Positions 33,750-43,117 of a stretch of DNA of 64,000 nucleotides are shown one piece after another. Made by a program: the position numbers and the translations under genes. Position 1 is the first letter of the stretch; the number at the start of each line of letters is the position of its first letter. Location of the stretch: contig OY770026.1 of assembly GCA_963669455.1 (NCBI GenBank), positions 3,162,001-3,226,000 on the forward strand, written 5' to 3'. This DNA comes from JAWKWH01 sp963669455 (GTDB lineage Bacteria; Pseudomonadota; Alphaproteobacteria; Rhizobiales; Rhizobiaceae). The notes under the pieces are model-generated. The model was not told the DNA's origin. It did not search any database and saw only the letters and a program-made list of their open reading frames with translations.

Positions 33750-35708
33750 ATGCAGAAATTTCGCAAGCTTATGCTTGGTACAGCTTTGGCGGCGATGTGG
33801 CCTCTGATGGCCAATCAAGCCTTCGCAGATACAAATGATCTGGACAAAATCGTGATCCAGTCATTTTCCGGCGCATTTCTGGCCGCACGAACCGCAGAGG
33901 TCGACGGCGACCTGAACAGGTCGGTCACGTTTTATCGCAAAGCGCTGTCGTTTGACCCCGCAAATCAGCAGTTGCAACGCAGCTTGATGTTGGCGCTTAT
34001 CTCCAATGAGTTGTTTGACGAAGCCTTGCCGCTGGCTGATAAATTAAAGGCGGTGCCAGAGGTCGAGCGTTTCTCAAGACTGGCCTTAGCCGTTGATTCT
34101 TTTCGAAAAAAAGATTTTGAACAATCGGAATACTGGTTGCAGCTGGCGCTTGAATCCGATCTTGACCGTTTGATTACCGGCGTGATGGCCGCCTGGGCGA
34201 AACAGGGTCAGGGCAATACGGATGAAGCGCTTGCGCATTTGGAGGGGCTTAGCGGTCCGGAATGGTTTGGCCTGTTTAAAGACTATCATCGCGCCCTGAT
34301 CGCCGAGCAGGCAGGCCGGCCGGATCTCGCCCGCACCGCCTTTGCGGAGACCGTGGCAAACCGCAGCGGAGGACGCTCAGCACCGAACACCTACTGGCGC
34401 GCCGTCAGCGCGCAGGCTCTGTTTCTGGCCCGGCAAGGTGAGCGCAAAGCGGCCGGTGAAGCGATCCGCCAGGGCGAATCATTTGCGCCCGGCAGGCAGG
34501 CCCTAAAGGCGCTTGAAGACGAAATCGCCGCTGAAACGCAGGTAAAACCACTGATCCTCGATGCCGGTGACGGTGCGGCGGAAATTCTGCTCAATATCGG
34601 CGCAGCGCTCAATCGGGGCGGCGGCGAAGCATTTGTCCGCCTTTATCTGCAATATGCCCGTGCGCTCCGGCCTGACAGTGCCGGAATACTGGTTCAACTG
34701 GGTCAGCTAGCCGAACAGCAAGGCCGGTCCCAGGAAGCGATTGGCTTTTACAGTCGCGTGCCGGACGGTTCGCCGATGGCCCGGCTTGCCAAAATGCAGC
34801 TCGGACTAAATCTGGCGGATGTCGACAAACACGACGAAGCGATTGAACAGCTAACGGTGCTGCTCGATGCAGATCCTGACGATATGCGGGGCTATCTTGC
34901 ACTGGGAGGGGTTCACGCTTCACGCAAGGACTTTGCGGCTGCGGCAAAGGTCTATGATCGCGCCACTGCCAGGCTGGCCGAACCCGGTCCGGAACACTGG
35001 AACGTATTCTACCAGCGTGGCATCGCCTATGAACGTCTGAAACAATGGGCCAAGGCAGAACCCAATTTCAAGAAAGCGCTGGCGCTCAGACCCGAACAGC
35101 CGCAGGTTTTGAACTATCTCGGCTATTCCTGGGTCGATATGGGGTTGAACCTTGAGGAAGCCCTCAAAATGATCGCGCGCGCCGTCGAACTCAGGCCGAA
35201 CGACGGATATATCGTCGATTCGCTCGGCTGGGCTTACTACCGGCTGGAACGCTTTGATGATGCGGTGCGCGAGCTGGAAAAGGCGGTTTCGCTGAAGCCG
35301 GACGATCCTATTCTCAACGACCATCTGGGGGATGCGTATTGGCGCGCCGGCAAGAAATTGCAGGCCGTGTTTCAATGGAACCATGCCCGCGACATGAAGC
35401 CGGAACTCGATGTGCTGGCCACGGTCGAACAAAAACTGTCGGAAGGCCTTCCTCCACTGGAGCCGAAAGACAAGGTGGCTATGGCACCGCGGGTGACGCT
35501 TGACGATGCAACGCCGGACGATGTTGCCAACGATGCAAAGCCTGCTTCCTATGTCGTAAAGCCTGGACAATCACTTTGGGATATCGCGGCGGAAGTGCTT
35601 GGTGACGGGCAACGGTTTGAGGAAATTCTGAAACTCAATCCCGCTCTGGCCAACCGCCCGGACCAGATCTTTCCCGGTCAGGAACTGCGCATACCTGCGG
35701 CACGCTGA
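33750..35708 (+). CDS. Secreted TPR-repeat protein with C-terminal LysM domain
   Basis: A signal peptide (MQKFRKLMLGTALAAMWPLMANQAFA) leads a 652-residue protein filled with tetratricopeptide repeats, clearest between about 330 and 560 (NYLGYSWVDMGLNLEEAL, VDSLGWAYYRLERFDDAV, LNDHLGDAYWRAGKKLQAV). The last 50 residues form a LysM domain (SYVVKPGQSLWDIAAEVLG ... IFPGQELRIPAA), which binds peptidoglycan. It is probably a periplasmic scaffold. AAGGA precedes the chosen ATG; the in-frame start 17 codons earlier would break the signal peptide. Confidence 0.87.
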   Translation: MQKFRKLMLGTALAAMWPLMANQAFADTNDLDKIVIQSFSGAFLAARTAEVDGDLNRSVTFYRKALSFDPANQQLQRSLMLALISNELFDEALPLADKLKAVPEVERFSRLALAVDSFRKKDFEQSEYWLQLALESDLDRLITGVMAAWAKQGQGNTDEALAHLEGLSGPEWFGLFKDYHRALIAEQAGRPDLARTAFAETVANRSGGRSAPNTYWRAVSAQALFLARQGERKAAGEAIRQGESFAPGRQALKALEDEIAAETQVKPLILDAGDGAAEILLNIGAALNRGGGEAFVRLYLQYARALRPDSAGILVQLGQLAEQQGRSQEAIGFYSRVPDGSPMARLAKMQLGLNLADVDKHDEAIEQLTVLLDADPDDMRGYLALGGVHASRKDFAAAAKVYDRATARLAEPGPEHWNVFYQRGIAYERLKQWAKAEPNFKKALALRPEQPQVLNYLGYSWVDMGLNLEEALKMIARAVELRPNDGYIVDSLGWAYYRLERFDDAVRELEKAVSLKPDDPILNDHLGDAYWRAGKKLQAVFQWNHARDMKPELDVLATVEQKLSEGLPPLEPKDKVAMAPRVTLDDATPDDVANDAKPASYVVKPGQSLWDIAAEVLGDGQRFEEILKLNPALANRPDQIFPGQELRIPAAR

Positions 35709-35771
35709 CGGGTGCGCGGGAGACCGGCAGCCGCGAGGCTGGCGGCCGGGTCCTTGCCATTTGCGATGCGA

Positions 35772-36089
35772 CTACTCGACCGAAATGCCATATCTCGGCT
35801 TGACCGGACAAGCGCTCACATTGCCAAAGCTTACCACGGAACATTTCAGGCGCAGTTTGCGCACATTGCGTTCCCAGGGATTCTGCTTTTGGCAAAGACA
35901 TTTTGATTTTGGCAATCGCAGGGTCATGCAGCCTGGATCGGTACACAGATATCCGGTGACGTCGTCACGCACACTGGAGTTCCGATCAGGCCAGCTTTGA
36001 GCAAATGCCGCTGTCGAATCCGCCAAAGGCAAAACCAGCGTCGCGACGGTGCCGGCCAACATGATTTTTCCGAGCCATTGAAATATCAT
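35772..36089 (-). CDS. Small secreted Cys-containing protein
   Basis: A signal peptide (MIFQWLGKIMLAGTVATLVLPLADSTAAFA) precedes a short mature part with five or six cysteines (YLCTDPGC, KCLCQ, KCSVV, SACPV), suggesting disulfides in the periplasm. No family is recognised. The coding frame is intact between two well-supported genes. Confidence 0.55.
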   Translation of the reverse strand: MIFQWLGKIMLAGTVATLVLPLADSTAAFAQSWPDRNSSVRDDVTGYLCTDPGCMTLRLPKSKCLCQKQNPWERNVRKLRLKCSVVSFGNVSACPVKPRYGISVE

Positions 36090-36243
36090 AACAGTTTTCC
36101 CATTGCCTTATTCATGAATGTAGGGGCTCAAAACCGGTGGGCAAGTGATAATTGAGAATTGCAATAGATGGACCACCACGTCGATCTATGGAATGGCAAG
36201 CTGACAGTGATCCAACATTCTAGAAACCTAGAAACCACCCCCG

Positions 36244-36888
36244 ATGAAAACAGGTTTGCAGCTACCGGACTTTTCATTTGAAACCAAGGTGATTTCACAA
36301 AACCTTGGCCCCGTAGCCGGGGTGGACGAGGTCGGCCGGGGACCGCTGGCGGGACCTGTGGTCGCCGCGGCGGTCGTTCTCGATGCGGACAATATTCCCG
36401 GGGGATTAGACGATTCCAAGCGGCTGACAGCGGCAAAGCGCGAAAGCGCCTTCGAGCACATCATGGCCTCCGCGCTGGCGGTCGCCCTGGCGTCAACGAG
36501 CGCGGAGGAGATTGACCGCACCGATATCCGCAAGGCCAGCCTGGCCGCGATGACGCGTGCGGTTTTAGGCCTTGCGCACGCGCCCGGCTTTGCGCTGGTC
36601 GATGGACGGGATGTTCCCCCAAATTTGCCCTGCCCGGCCGAAGCGATTATCAAGGGCGACAGCCGCTCGCAATCAATCGCCGCCGCCTCCATCATTGCCA
36701 AGGTCATGCGCGACCGGATGATGGAGCGGGTCGGCAAGGTGTATGCGTCATACGGATTTCAGTCCAATGCAGGTTATGGAACGGCATTACACCGTTCAGC
36801 CGTTTTGTCCGATGGTGGCATCGAACGCATTCACCGCTTTACTTTTGCGCCGCTGCGCAACCTGGCTGAGGAAGCAGCCGAGGCATAG
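36244..36888 (+). CDS. rnhB: Ribonuclease HII
   Basis: RNase HII removes single ribonucleotides and RNA in RNA-DNA hybrids. The 214-residue protein has the catalytic residues D28, E29 (GVDEVGRGPLAGPV), D120 (LVDGRDVP) and D157 (IIAKVMRDRMM), and GDSRSQSIAAASI. Its start codon is preceded by a C-rich stretch without a purine-rich site, so the start is less sure than the gene. It lies next to the F0 operon. Confidence 0.95.
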   Translation: MKTGLQLPDFSFETKVISQNLGPVAGVDEVGRGPLAGPVVAAAVVLDADNIPGGLDDSKRLTAAKRESAFEHIMASALAVALASTSAEEIDRTDIRKASLAAMTRAVLGLAHAPGFALVDGRDVPPNLPCPAEAIIKGDSRSQSIAAASIIAKVMRDRMMERVGKVYASYGFQSNAGYGTALHRSAVLSDGGIERIHRFTFAPLRNLAEEAAEA

Positions 36889-36895
36889 ATTGCCG

Positions 36896-37420
36896 CTATT
36901 CTTCCCACAATGCCCGGTGGCGCCAGGGCGGCGGCACCTGCAGCGTTCCCTGAACGGGATCGCCCTGGAGGCTTAAAGACCTCCAGGCGCCCTGCCATTG
37001 CGGCGGCAGCGGATATGGAGGGGTGACATCATCTTCGACTTGAAAACCGAAACGCCGGTAATAGGCAGGATCGCCAAGTACAAACACCTGGCGCATTTTG
37101 TCCCTTGTCAGCCGCTGGAGCCCTGCATCGATCAACGCGTTGCCGATGCCCTGCCGCTGGCAGGCCGGCAAAACGGCCAGCGGTCCCAGGAGCGCCACTT
37201 TGTCTGTTTTTTCGGCCACGCTGCAGGTGGTGAAAACAATATGGCCTGAAAGACGCTGGTTTTCTGTCCCGACGAGCGAAAGTACGCCTTGCCGCCCTGA
37301 AAGCAATTCAGCGACCAGGGGCGATAGATCCTCCTCCGGAAATGCCTCGCGATAAAGTGTTTCGATCGCGGACATGTCACCCGGCTTACTTTCGCGTATC
37401 GCTAATTTACCGATCATCAT
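36896..37420 (-). CDS. GNAT family N-acetyltransferase
   Basis: The 174-residue protein has the acetyl-CoA-binding motif A, LLGPLAVLPACQRQGIGNALI, and a conserved tail VFVLGDPAYYRRFGF seen in the YhbS-like group. The acceptor is unknown. It converges on rnhB with a seven-base gap. Confidence 0.87.
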   Translation of the reverse strand: MMIGKLAIRESKPGDMSAIETLYREAFPEEDLSPLVAELLSGRQGVLSLVGTENQRLSGHIVFTTCSVAEKTDKVALLGPLAVLPACQRQGIGNALIDAGLQRLTRDKMRQVFVLGDPAYYRRFGFQVEDDVTPPYPLPPQWQGAWRSLSLQGDPVQGTLQVPPPWRHRALWEE

Positions 37421-37479
37421 GTCTTTATCACCTGCCGGTACTTGCTGTCAGAACGTTCCTTGGTAGCGGAATCTGTTCA

Positions 37480-37520
37480 AAATAAAACGCCGCCGGACGC
37501 AAAGTTCCAGCGGCGTAAAA
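37480..37520 (-). terminator. Intrinsic terminator of the F0 operon
   Basis: On the minus strand ACGCCGC pairs with GCGGCGT and runs into TTTTATTTT. It lies directly after the b subunit gene and before the acetyltransferase gene, which marks the operon end. Confidence 0.85.
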
Positions 37521-37538
37521 ATATCAATTTGAATACGA

Positions 37539-38030
37539 TCAGTTAAGCCGCGACTTGACCTCGGACAAGGACGATTTGAAAAGCGATGTGGCCGCCTTGC
37601 TGTCGATTTTGTCTTCAAGCAGTTTTCCTGCCGCCGCCACGGCTATCTCGACAGCGTCGGAACGAACCTCGTTGACCGCTTCGCGCTCGGCTTGCGCGAT
37701 CTTCTGCTCGGCCAGAGCTGTGCGGCGCGCGACATAGTCTTCGGTCTTCTGCTTGGCATCGGCGACGATGATTTCAGCCTCTTTCTTGGCGGCAGTGATC
37801 ATGTCGCTTGCTTCCTTTTCCGCTTCCTTGCGCTTGCGCTGATATTCGGCCAGCAATTGCTGGGCCTCTTCGCGCAGCTTGCGTGCCTCCTCAAGGTCGT
37901 TGCGGATTTTGTCGGCCCGGGCATCCAGTGTTTTGCCTACCGTTGCCGGTACTTTGAGGTAGAAGACAATACCGAGGAAAATTACCAGCGCGACGAGCGC
38001 CCATACGGATGCGAGGGATGTTGCGTCCAT
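37539..38030 (-). CDS. atpF: ATP synthase F0 subunit b
   Basis: The 163-residue protein has one N-terminal transmembrane helix (LASVWALVALVIFLGIVFYL) and a long charged helix of the peripheral stalk. It ends the operon. Alphaproteobacteria use two different b-type subunits, and this is the shorter one. Confidence 0.93.
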   Translation of the reverse strand: MDATSLASVWALVALVIFLGIVFYLKVPATVGKTLDARADKIRNDLEEARKLREEAQQLLAEYQRKRKEAEKEASDMITAAKKEAEIIVADAKQKTEDYVARRTALAEQKIAQAEREAVNEVRSDAVEIAVAAAGKLLEDKIDSKAATSLFKSSLSEVKSRLN

Positions 38031-38033
38031 GGT

Positions 38034-38606
38034 CTAGCCCCTTACCGCCTTGATTGCACCGGAAACCTCCGCCTTGGTGGGTTTGCCACCAATGAGGTTT
38101 TCGACGATCGATGTGGCTGTGTCCTCAGCGATCGTGCCAACTTCCTTCATGGCATTTTCCTTGATGGACGTGATGTGAGCTTCGGATTCTGCAAGTTTGC
38201 TGTCCAGCTCAGCTTCAACCTGCCGGCGCTCGGCGTCAGCCTCCTGTTTGGCAGCATCGCGGGCTTCCTGAGCGATTTGTCCGGCCTTGGCGCGGCCTTC
38301 GGCAAGCTCCTGCTCATAGGCGGCTATCGCCTCGTCAGCCTCTTGCTTCATGCTGGCCGCCTGATCGAGATCCTGCGCAATCCTGTCACTGCGGTTTTCC
38401 AAAATGTCAGAAATGCGAGGCAGCGCCACCCGCTTCAAGAACAGATAAAACAGCCCGAACGTGATGACGAGCCACAGGATCTGTGAGGGAAAAGTTGCCG
38501 AATCAAACGGAGGGAACGTAGCCTCATGACCGGCATCGTGGGCGACGCCGGTTTCGGTATTAGTCACTTCCCCGTCAGATGCCGCATAGGCGGATACAAC
38601 GAACAT
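38034..38606 (-). CDS. atpG: ATP synthase F0 subunit b'
   Basis: The 190-residue protein has a longer N-terminal segment before its membrane helix (SQILWLVITFGLFYLFLKR), then a conserved PRISDILENRSDRIAQDLDQA and a long stalk helix. This is the divergent b' partner. It ends three bases before the b gene. The symbol atpG for b' follows rhizobial use, not the gamma subunit. Confidence 0.93.
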   Translation of the reverse strand: MFVVSAYAASDGEVTNTETGVAHDAGHEATFPPFDSATFPSQILWLVITFGLFYLFLKRVALPRISDILENRSDRIAQDLDQAASMKQEADEAIAAYEQELAEGRAKAGQIAQEARDAAKQEADAERRQVEAELDSKLAESEAHITSIKENAMKEVGTIAEDTATSIVENLIGGKPTKAEVSGAIKAVRG

Positions 38607-38672
38607 GGCTTCTTCCTGTGCTTTGTTGCCGGCCGTCTAATACAGCCAGCACGAAATCTGTCCGGTCGTTTA

Positions 38673-38900
38673 TTAAACGGCGAACAGCAGCAGGAGCGCG
38701 ATCAAAAGCGCGAAGATGCCAAGCGCTTCGGTCACGGCGAAGCCAAAGATCAGCCGGCCGAATTGGCCATCGGCAGCCGATGGATTGCGAAGCGCACCCT
38801 GAAGAAACTGGCCGAAAAGATTACCCACACCGATGCCTGCGGCTCCGGTTCCGATGGCGGCGATGCCTGCGCCAATCAATTTTGCTGCTTCCGGTTCCAT
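38673..38900 (-). CDS. atpE: ATP synthase F0 subunit c
   Basis: The 75-residue hairpin protein has two membrane helices, the polar loop RNP (38-40) and the proton-carrying glutamate E58 (FAVTEALGIFAL). No sodium-type ligands are seen, consistent with proton use. Confidence 0.97.
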   Translation of the reverse strand: MEPEAAKLIGAGIAAIGTGAAGIGVGNLFGQFLQGALRNPSAADGQFGRLIFGFAVTEALGIFALLIALLLLFAV

Positions 38901-38975
38901 TTTAGTGCTCCTTGGTTGGAATGTGTTTTAAAACTTTGTGGTTGGGATTGGCGTAAATGCCAGTGATTTGGGGTC

Positions 38976-39737
38976 CTAGTGTCCACCCGGATGAAGGGCG
39001 TCATTTATGTACATGCATGTCAGCATTGCGAAGACATAGGCCTGCAGGAACGCCACCAGAAATTCCAGCGCCGTCAGCCCAACGGCCATGGCAAGCGGCA
39101 GGATAGAGCCGACAACGCCGACAAAACCCGCTGTACTCAGCGATACAACGAAGCCCGCGAACACTTTTAGCGTGATGTGGCCGGCCAGCATGTTGGCAAA
39201 CAGGCGCACCGAAAGGCTAATCGGGCGGGCAAGGAACGAAATGACCTCAATGGCAATGACCAGCGGCATCAGCACGACCGGCACGCCGGACGGGACGAAC
39301 AGTTTCAAAAAACCGAGGCCGTTTTTCCAAAAGCCGTAGATGACGACAATGAAAAACACCAGCAGTGCCAGCACTGCGGTGACGATGAGATGGCTGGTTA
39401 CTGTGAAGAAATACGGGAACATGCCCAGAAGGTTCGCCACCAGGATGAAGGTGAACAGGGTGAACACGAACGGAAAGAACTTCATGCCGGCCGACCCGGC
39501 TGAATCGCGCAGCATGCCGGCGACAAATTCATAGAGGATTTCCGACACCGATTGCGCCCTGCCCGGCACAATGCCGCGGCTTGACGTGGTCAGATACAAA
39601 AATGCCGATGCCAGCACGACTGTCACAACCATGAACAGTGATGAGTTGGTAAACGACAGATCGTACCCGCCGATCTCAATCGGTACCACCTGGTTGATAT
39701 GGAACTGATGGATAGGATCAACCTTGTCAGCAGCCAA
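38976..39737 (-). CDS. atpB: ATP synthase F0 subunit a, probable TTG start
   Basis: The 253-residue membrane protein contains the essential arginine in ISLSVRLFANMLAGH and ends in the usual two C-terminal helices. The start: TTG giving MAADKVDPIHQFHINQ fits the family N-terminus and follows a GGGG stretch; the frame stays open upstream but would overlap atpI. Confidence 0.93.
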   Translation of the reverse strand: MAADKVDPIHQFHINQVVPIEIGGYDLSFTNSSLFMVVTVVLASAFLYLTTSSRGIVPGRAQSVSEILYEFVAGMLRDSAGSAGMKFFPFVFTLFTFILVANLLGMFPYFFTVTSHLIVTAVLALLVFFIVVIYGFWKNGLGFLKLFVPSGVPVVLMPLVIAIEVISFLARPISLSVRLFANMLAGHITLKVFAGFVVSLSTAGFVGVVGSILPLAMAVGLTALEFLVAFLQAYVFAMLTCMYINDALHPGGH

Positions 39738-39774
39738 TTTCAAACCCCGTTTCTGTTCCGCCCAATGCGGAAAT

Positions 39775-40176
39775 CTATTTATCTTCCGGCGTTTCCGCCC
39801 CCTCTCGCCGCGTCGACTGTTCAGCCACCATTCCAGCCGAACGCAACACATTGAGAATGCCCGCGCAAAACCCTAAAAGAAGGAAAACAATCATTCCCCA
39901 GGGCGACGTGCCGGCGAGTTGGTCGATCAGCCATCCGATCGCCGTCCCCACCAAAATTCCTGCGATAAACTCGCTTGACATCTTCAAGGCAACGGCAAAT
40001 CCCGCAGCACTTCCCGATGACGCCTTTTGAGCTTTCGCCTCCTTGCGGGTCCGTTTTGCCAATGCGGCATCCAGGTCCCTTCGGCGGCGGTCGAGTTCAC
40101 CATCCTTGACGGCGGGTTTGTCACCTTCTGATCGGCCGGATTTTCCGGCGTCGTCCGGTCCTTTTGTTCCGGCCAC
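39775..40176 (-). CDS. atpI: ATP synthase assembly protein I, GTG start
   Basis: The AtpI/NCA-type protein has a charged cytoplasmic N-terminus and two membrane helices (FIAGILVGTAIGWLIDQLAG and GMIVFLLLGFCAGILNVL). AtpI helps assemble the c ring. GGAGGG lies five bases before the GTG giving MAGTKGPDDAGKSG (133 residues), which I prefer to a TTG six codons upstream. It is the first gene of the F0 operon. Confidence 0.88.
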   Translation of the reverse strand: MAGTKGPDDAGKSGRSEGDKPAVKDGELDRRRRDLDAALAKRTRKEAKAQKASSGSAAGFAVALKMSSEFIAGILVGTAIGWLIDQLAGTSPWGMIVFLLLGFCAGILNVLRSAGMVAEQSTRREGAETPEDK

Positions 40177-40235
40177 CGCAACCCTCCGATCCAAGCTTTT
40201 CCGGTCGCCCGAAAGCCCGCTTCAAAGTCGCGCGC

Positions 40236-40264
40236 ACCATAGTTATGCCACCCCGCACAGTCAA
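40236..40264 (-). promoter_or_regulatory. Sigma-70-like promoter of the F0 operon
   Basis: TTGACT and TATGGT separated by 17 bases lie on the minus strand about 60 bases upstream of the atpI start codon. Confidence 0.6.
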
Positions 40265-40391
40265 GCAGGTAGTACATGACCATAAAGGGGTATTTATATG
40301 TTATTTTTCAGTGTGTTAGCAAAGTGCGACAATGCGCCTTCATCACTAGGCGGCGATGCCCCGGGCGAATCTGCCCCGGCCGGTGTTCGGC

Positions 40392-41582
40392 TCAGCTCCA
40401 GCCGCCGCCATAGGTGCGGTAGAAGATATGCTGTCCAATCTTCTTCATCCGCTTCATCGTGCGCGCCCAGCGCGGCCGGACGTAGGTGGCGTGATAATGC
40501 GTCGACGACCCGACTTCCGGAAACCAGATCACACCGGCGGTGACCGCCTGGGCAACCTCCTCGGCGGTGTCCCAATAGGCCGGACTGGCAATGCGATCAC
40601 GAATACCGTCGCAGGCGAATGAAAACTGGCAGCGATTGCGCCAGGATTTGTTCTGATAGACCACGCCGCATACGGTGTTTGGATATTTCGGATTGCGCAC
40701 CCGGTTTAGGATCACCTGTGCCACGGCAGCCTGACCGGCAACCGGTTCGCCGCGAGCCTCGAAATACACACCTGCGGCCAGACAGCGCTGCTCTTTTTTG
40801 GAAAAAACGCTTGCCGGCAGCGCGCTGCGAACCCAGCTATGGTCGCCTTTGGCCGATGGCGGAATGAAGCGCCCGCGTTTTTCCTCGCTTTTCTCTTTCA
40901 GCAGGCTCGAGAATGGCGATGCTTTGGCATAATCCGGTTTCGGCGGTGCGTATGCAGTTGCCAGAATGTCAGGCCTGGTATTGTTGACCAGCCCGGCAAG
41001 CTTGCGGCTGACACCGAGCAATGGCTCCTGTTTTCTGGGCAAGTGAAAGGCCGTGGCGATCTTTAACTCACGGCCTTCAATCTCCGGCTTGACGAACGCC
41101 ATCGCCAATTTGCCTGCTTTTTCAGGCCGAAGCAGCGAGGATGATCTTTTAAGAACCGAACCGGCGTTGAAATCCTTCGGCGGGGCCACGGGGGCAATCT
41201 TGATAATCCGGTCGCGTTTTTCCGAGCGGTTGATGCGCGCTTCGTCTGGAACCCCGGCGAGCGATGCCTGTGCCGGGATGAACGCTACCTTGCCAAGTCC
41301 CGGCGCGTTCAATCCGGCACCGGAAATCGAGCCGGTGGTGAGGTCGCCATCGGCGAAATTTACCTCAATATCGTGGATGGATCCGGCGGCGGATTTTTCA
41401 ATATAATTGTTCCAGCGTGCCTGCCCGTTGTCGGAGCCCGATACCAGGCTGGCGATATCCTGAAATGCGACAGTTGTTGGAGATGCGATCCAGGCGGCAA
41501 CTCCGATGACAAAGGGGGCAAGTATAGAATTATTGCCACCGCCGCGCCGGCGATTCTTCAGATTCAAACGCACAAAACACAC
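40392..41582 (-). CDS. SleB-type cell wall hydrolase
   Basis: The 396-residue protein has an N-terminal hydrophobic anchor (SILAPFVIGVAAWIASPTTVA), a long linker rich in Lys, Ser and Pro, and a C-terminal Hydrolase_2/SleB domain. The catalytic glutamate is expected in GVYFEARGEPVAGQAAVAQVI, and GVVYQNKSWRNRCQFSFACDG follows. It should cleave peptidoglycan glycan strands. The GTG start is uncertain by a few codons. Confidence 0.88.
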   Translation of the reverse strand: MCFVRLNLKNRRRGGGNNSILAPFVIGVAAWIASPTTVAFQDIASLVSGSDNGQARWNNYIEKSAAGSIHDIEVNFADGDLTTGSISGAGLNAPGLGKVAFIPAQASLAGVPDEARINRSEKRDRIIKIAPVAPPKDFNAGSVLKRSSSLLRPEKAGKLAMAFVKPEIEGRELKIATAFHLPRKQEPLLGVSRKLAGLVNNTRPDILATAYAPPKPDYAKASPFSSLLKEKSEEKRGRFIPPSAKGDHSWVRSALPASVFSKKEQRCLAAGVYFEARGEPVAGQAAVAQVILNRVRNPKYPNTVCGVVYQNKSWRNRCQFSFACDGIRDRIASPAYWDTAEEVAQAVTAGVIWFPEVGSSTHYHATYVRPRWARTMKRMKKIGQHIFYRTYGGGWS

Positions 41583-41674
41583 TCCAGAACAGGATCACTG
41601 GTTACTCAACTGTTCAATTGTGCGCTGTTAACCTTGCCTAGCGGTTAACGGGAACGAGAAAATTTATTCAAACC

Positions 41675-43108
41675 TCAGCGCTTCTTGGCTTTACCGGCAA
41701 ACGGATTGCTGCCGGTGCGAAATGCGAGGCGAATCGGCACGCCCGGCATATCAAAGGCTTCGCGCAGCCCGTTGATCATATAGCGTTCATAGGAGCGCGG
41801 AACCGCATCAGGCCGCGTGCACGAGGCGACAAAGCCCGGTGGCCTGGTCTTTATCTGGGTTAAATATTTTATCCGCAAACGGCGGCCCGACACTGCGGGC
41901 GGCGGATGCTGGGCGGTTGCGCGTTCAAGCCAGCGATTGAGTTTGCCGGTCGAAACACGCCGGTTCCAAACCTGATGGGTGCGCGTTACCGCCTCAAGCA
42001 GGCGGTCAAGCCCGGTGCCGGTCTCGGCCGACACCTGAACGGCCTGAAGGCCGCGAACCTGCGGTAAAAGCCTTGACGTTTTTTCCCGCAGGTCGGCCAA
42101 TACCGCCTGCCGGTCTTCTATCAGGTCCCATTTGTTGAACGCGATGACCGGTGCTCTGCCCTCACGAATGATCAGGTCGGCAATATGCAGATCCTGCTTT
42201 TCGAACGGAATTGTCGCATCGAAGACGATGATCACCACCTCGGCAAAACGGATTGCGCGCAGACCATCGGCAACAGACAGTTTTTCAAGCTTCTCTTGAA
42301 CCTTGGCTCGGCGGCGCATACCGGCGGTATCAAACAGCTTTATCTGGCGGCCGCGCCACGTCCAGTCGACCGAGATCGAATCGCGGGTGATCCCGGCTTC
42401 CGGCCCGGTCAGCATGCGGTCTTCGCCCAATAGCGCATTGATGAGGGTCGACTTGCCGGCATTGGGCCGGCCGACAACGGCAATTTTAAGCGGTTTGGAG
42501 GTATCGTAGGCGGGAAATTCCTCGCTGTCGGGATCGTCAATATCGTCGCCCGCAAATATCTGACCGCCGGTTTGGACAACCGGTTCGTCATCAATTTTGC
42601 CAAGCGCGCGGTCTTCGCCCAGCGCGGCGACGATGGCCTCGCGTAAATCAATCAGGCCCTCACCATGTTCGGCGGAAATCGCCACCGGCTCGCCAAGGCC
42701 AAGTTCCCATGCGTCGATCAGGCCGGATTGCGCGCCTCTGGCTTCGGCCTTGTTGGCCACCAGAACCAGGGGCTTTCCGGTTTTGCGCACAATATCGGCA
42801 AATGCATTGTCTGACGGGGTGAGCCCGGATTTGGCATCAACGACAAACAAAACAAGGTCGGCCTCGCCAATGGCGCTCACCGTCTGCTGGCGCATGCGGC
42901 CTTCTAGGCTCTCATCGGTCGCCTCTTCGAACCCGGCCGTGTCGATGACCTCGAAATTAAGATCGAACAATTTGGCGTCATGGATGCGGCGGTCGCGCGT
43001 CACACCGGGTGTGTCATCGACCAGAGCGAGCTTGCGCCCGGCCAAGCGGTTAAACAGGGTCGATTTGCCGACATTTGGCCGGCCCACAATGGCGACGCGG
43101 AAAGACAT
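41675..43108 (-). CDS. der: Ribosome biogenesis GTPase Der
   Basis: Der (EngA) is an essential GTPase with two tandem G domains, used in 50S maturation. GRPNVGKSTLF (8-18) and GRPNAGKSTLI mark the two P loops; VDTPGVTRD, NKAEA, NKWDL and the C-terminal KH-like domain are present in order. At 477 residues it is of normal size. It follows the YfgM-like gene by nine bases. Confidence 0.97.
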   Translation of the reverse strand: MSFRVAIVGRPNVGKSTLFNRLAGRKLALVDDTPGVTRDRRIHDAKLFDLNFEVIDTAGFEEATDESLEGRMRQQTVSAIGEADLVLFVVDAKSGLTPSDNAFADIVRKTGKPLVLVANKAEARGAQSGLIDAWELGLGEPVAISAEHGEGLIDLREAIVAALGEDRALGKIDDEPVVQTGGQIFAGDDIDDPDSEEFPAYDTSKPLKIAVVGRPNAGKSTLINALLGEDRMLTGPEAGITRDSISVDWTWRGRQIKLFDTAGMRRRAKVQEKLEKLSVADGLRAIRFAEVVIIVFDATIPFEKQDLHIADLIIREGRAPVIAFNKWDLIEDRQAVLADLREKTSRLLPQVRGLQAVQVSAETGTGLDRLLEAVTRTHQVWNRRVSTGKLNRWLERATAQHPPPAVSGRRLRIKYLTQIKTRPPGFVASCTRPDAVPRSYERYMINGLREAFDMPGVPIRLAFRTGSNPFAGKAKKR

Positions 43109-43117
43109 GGGATGCGA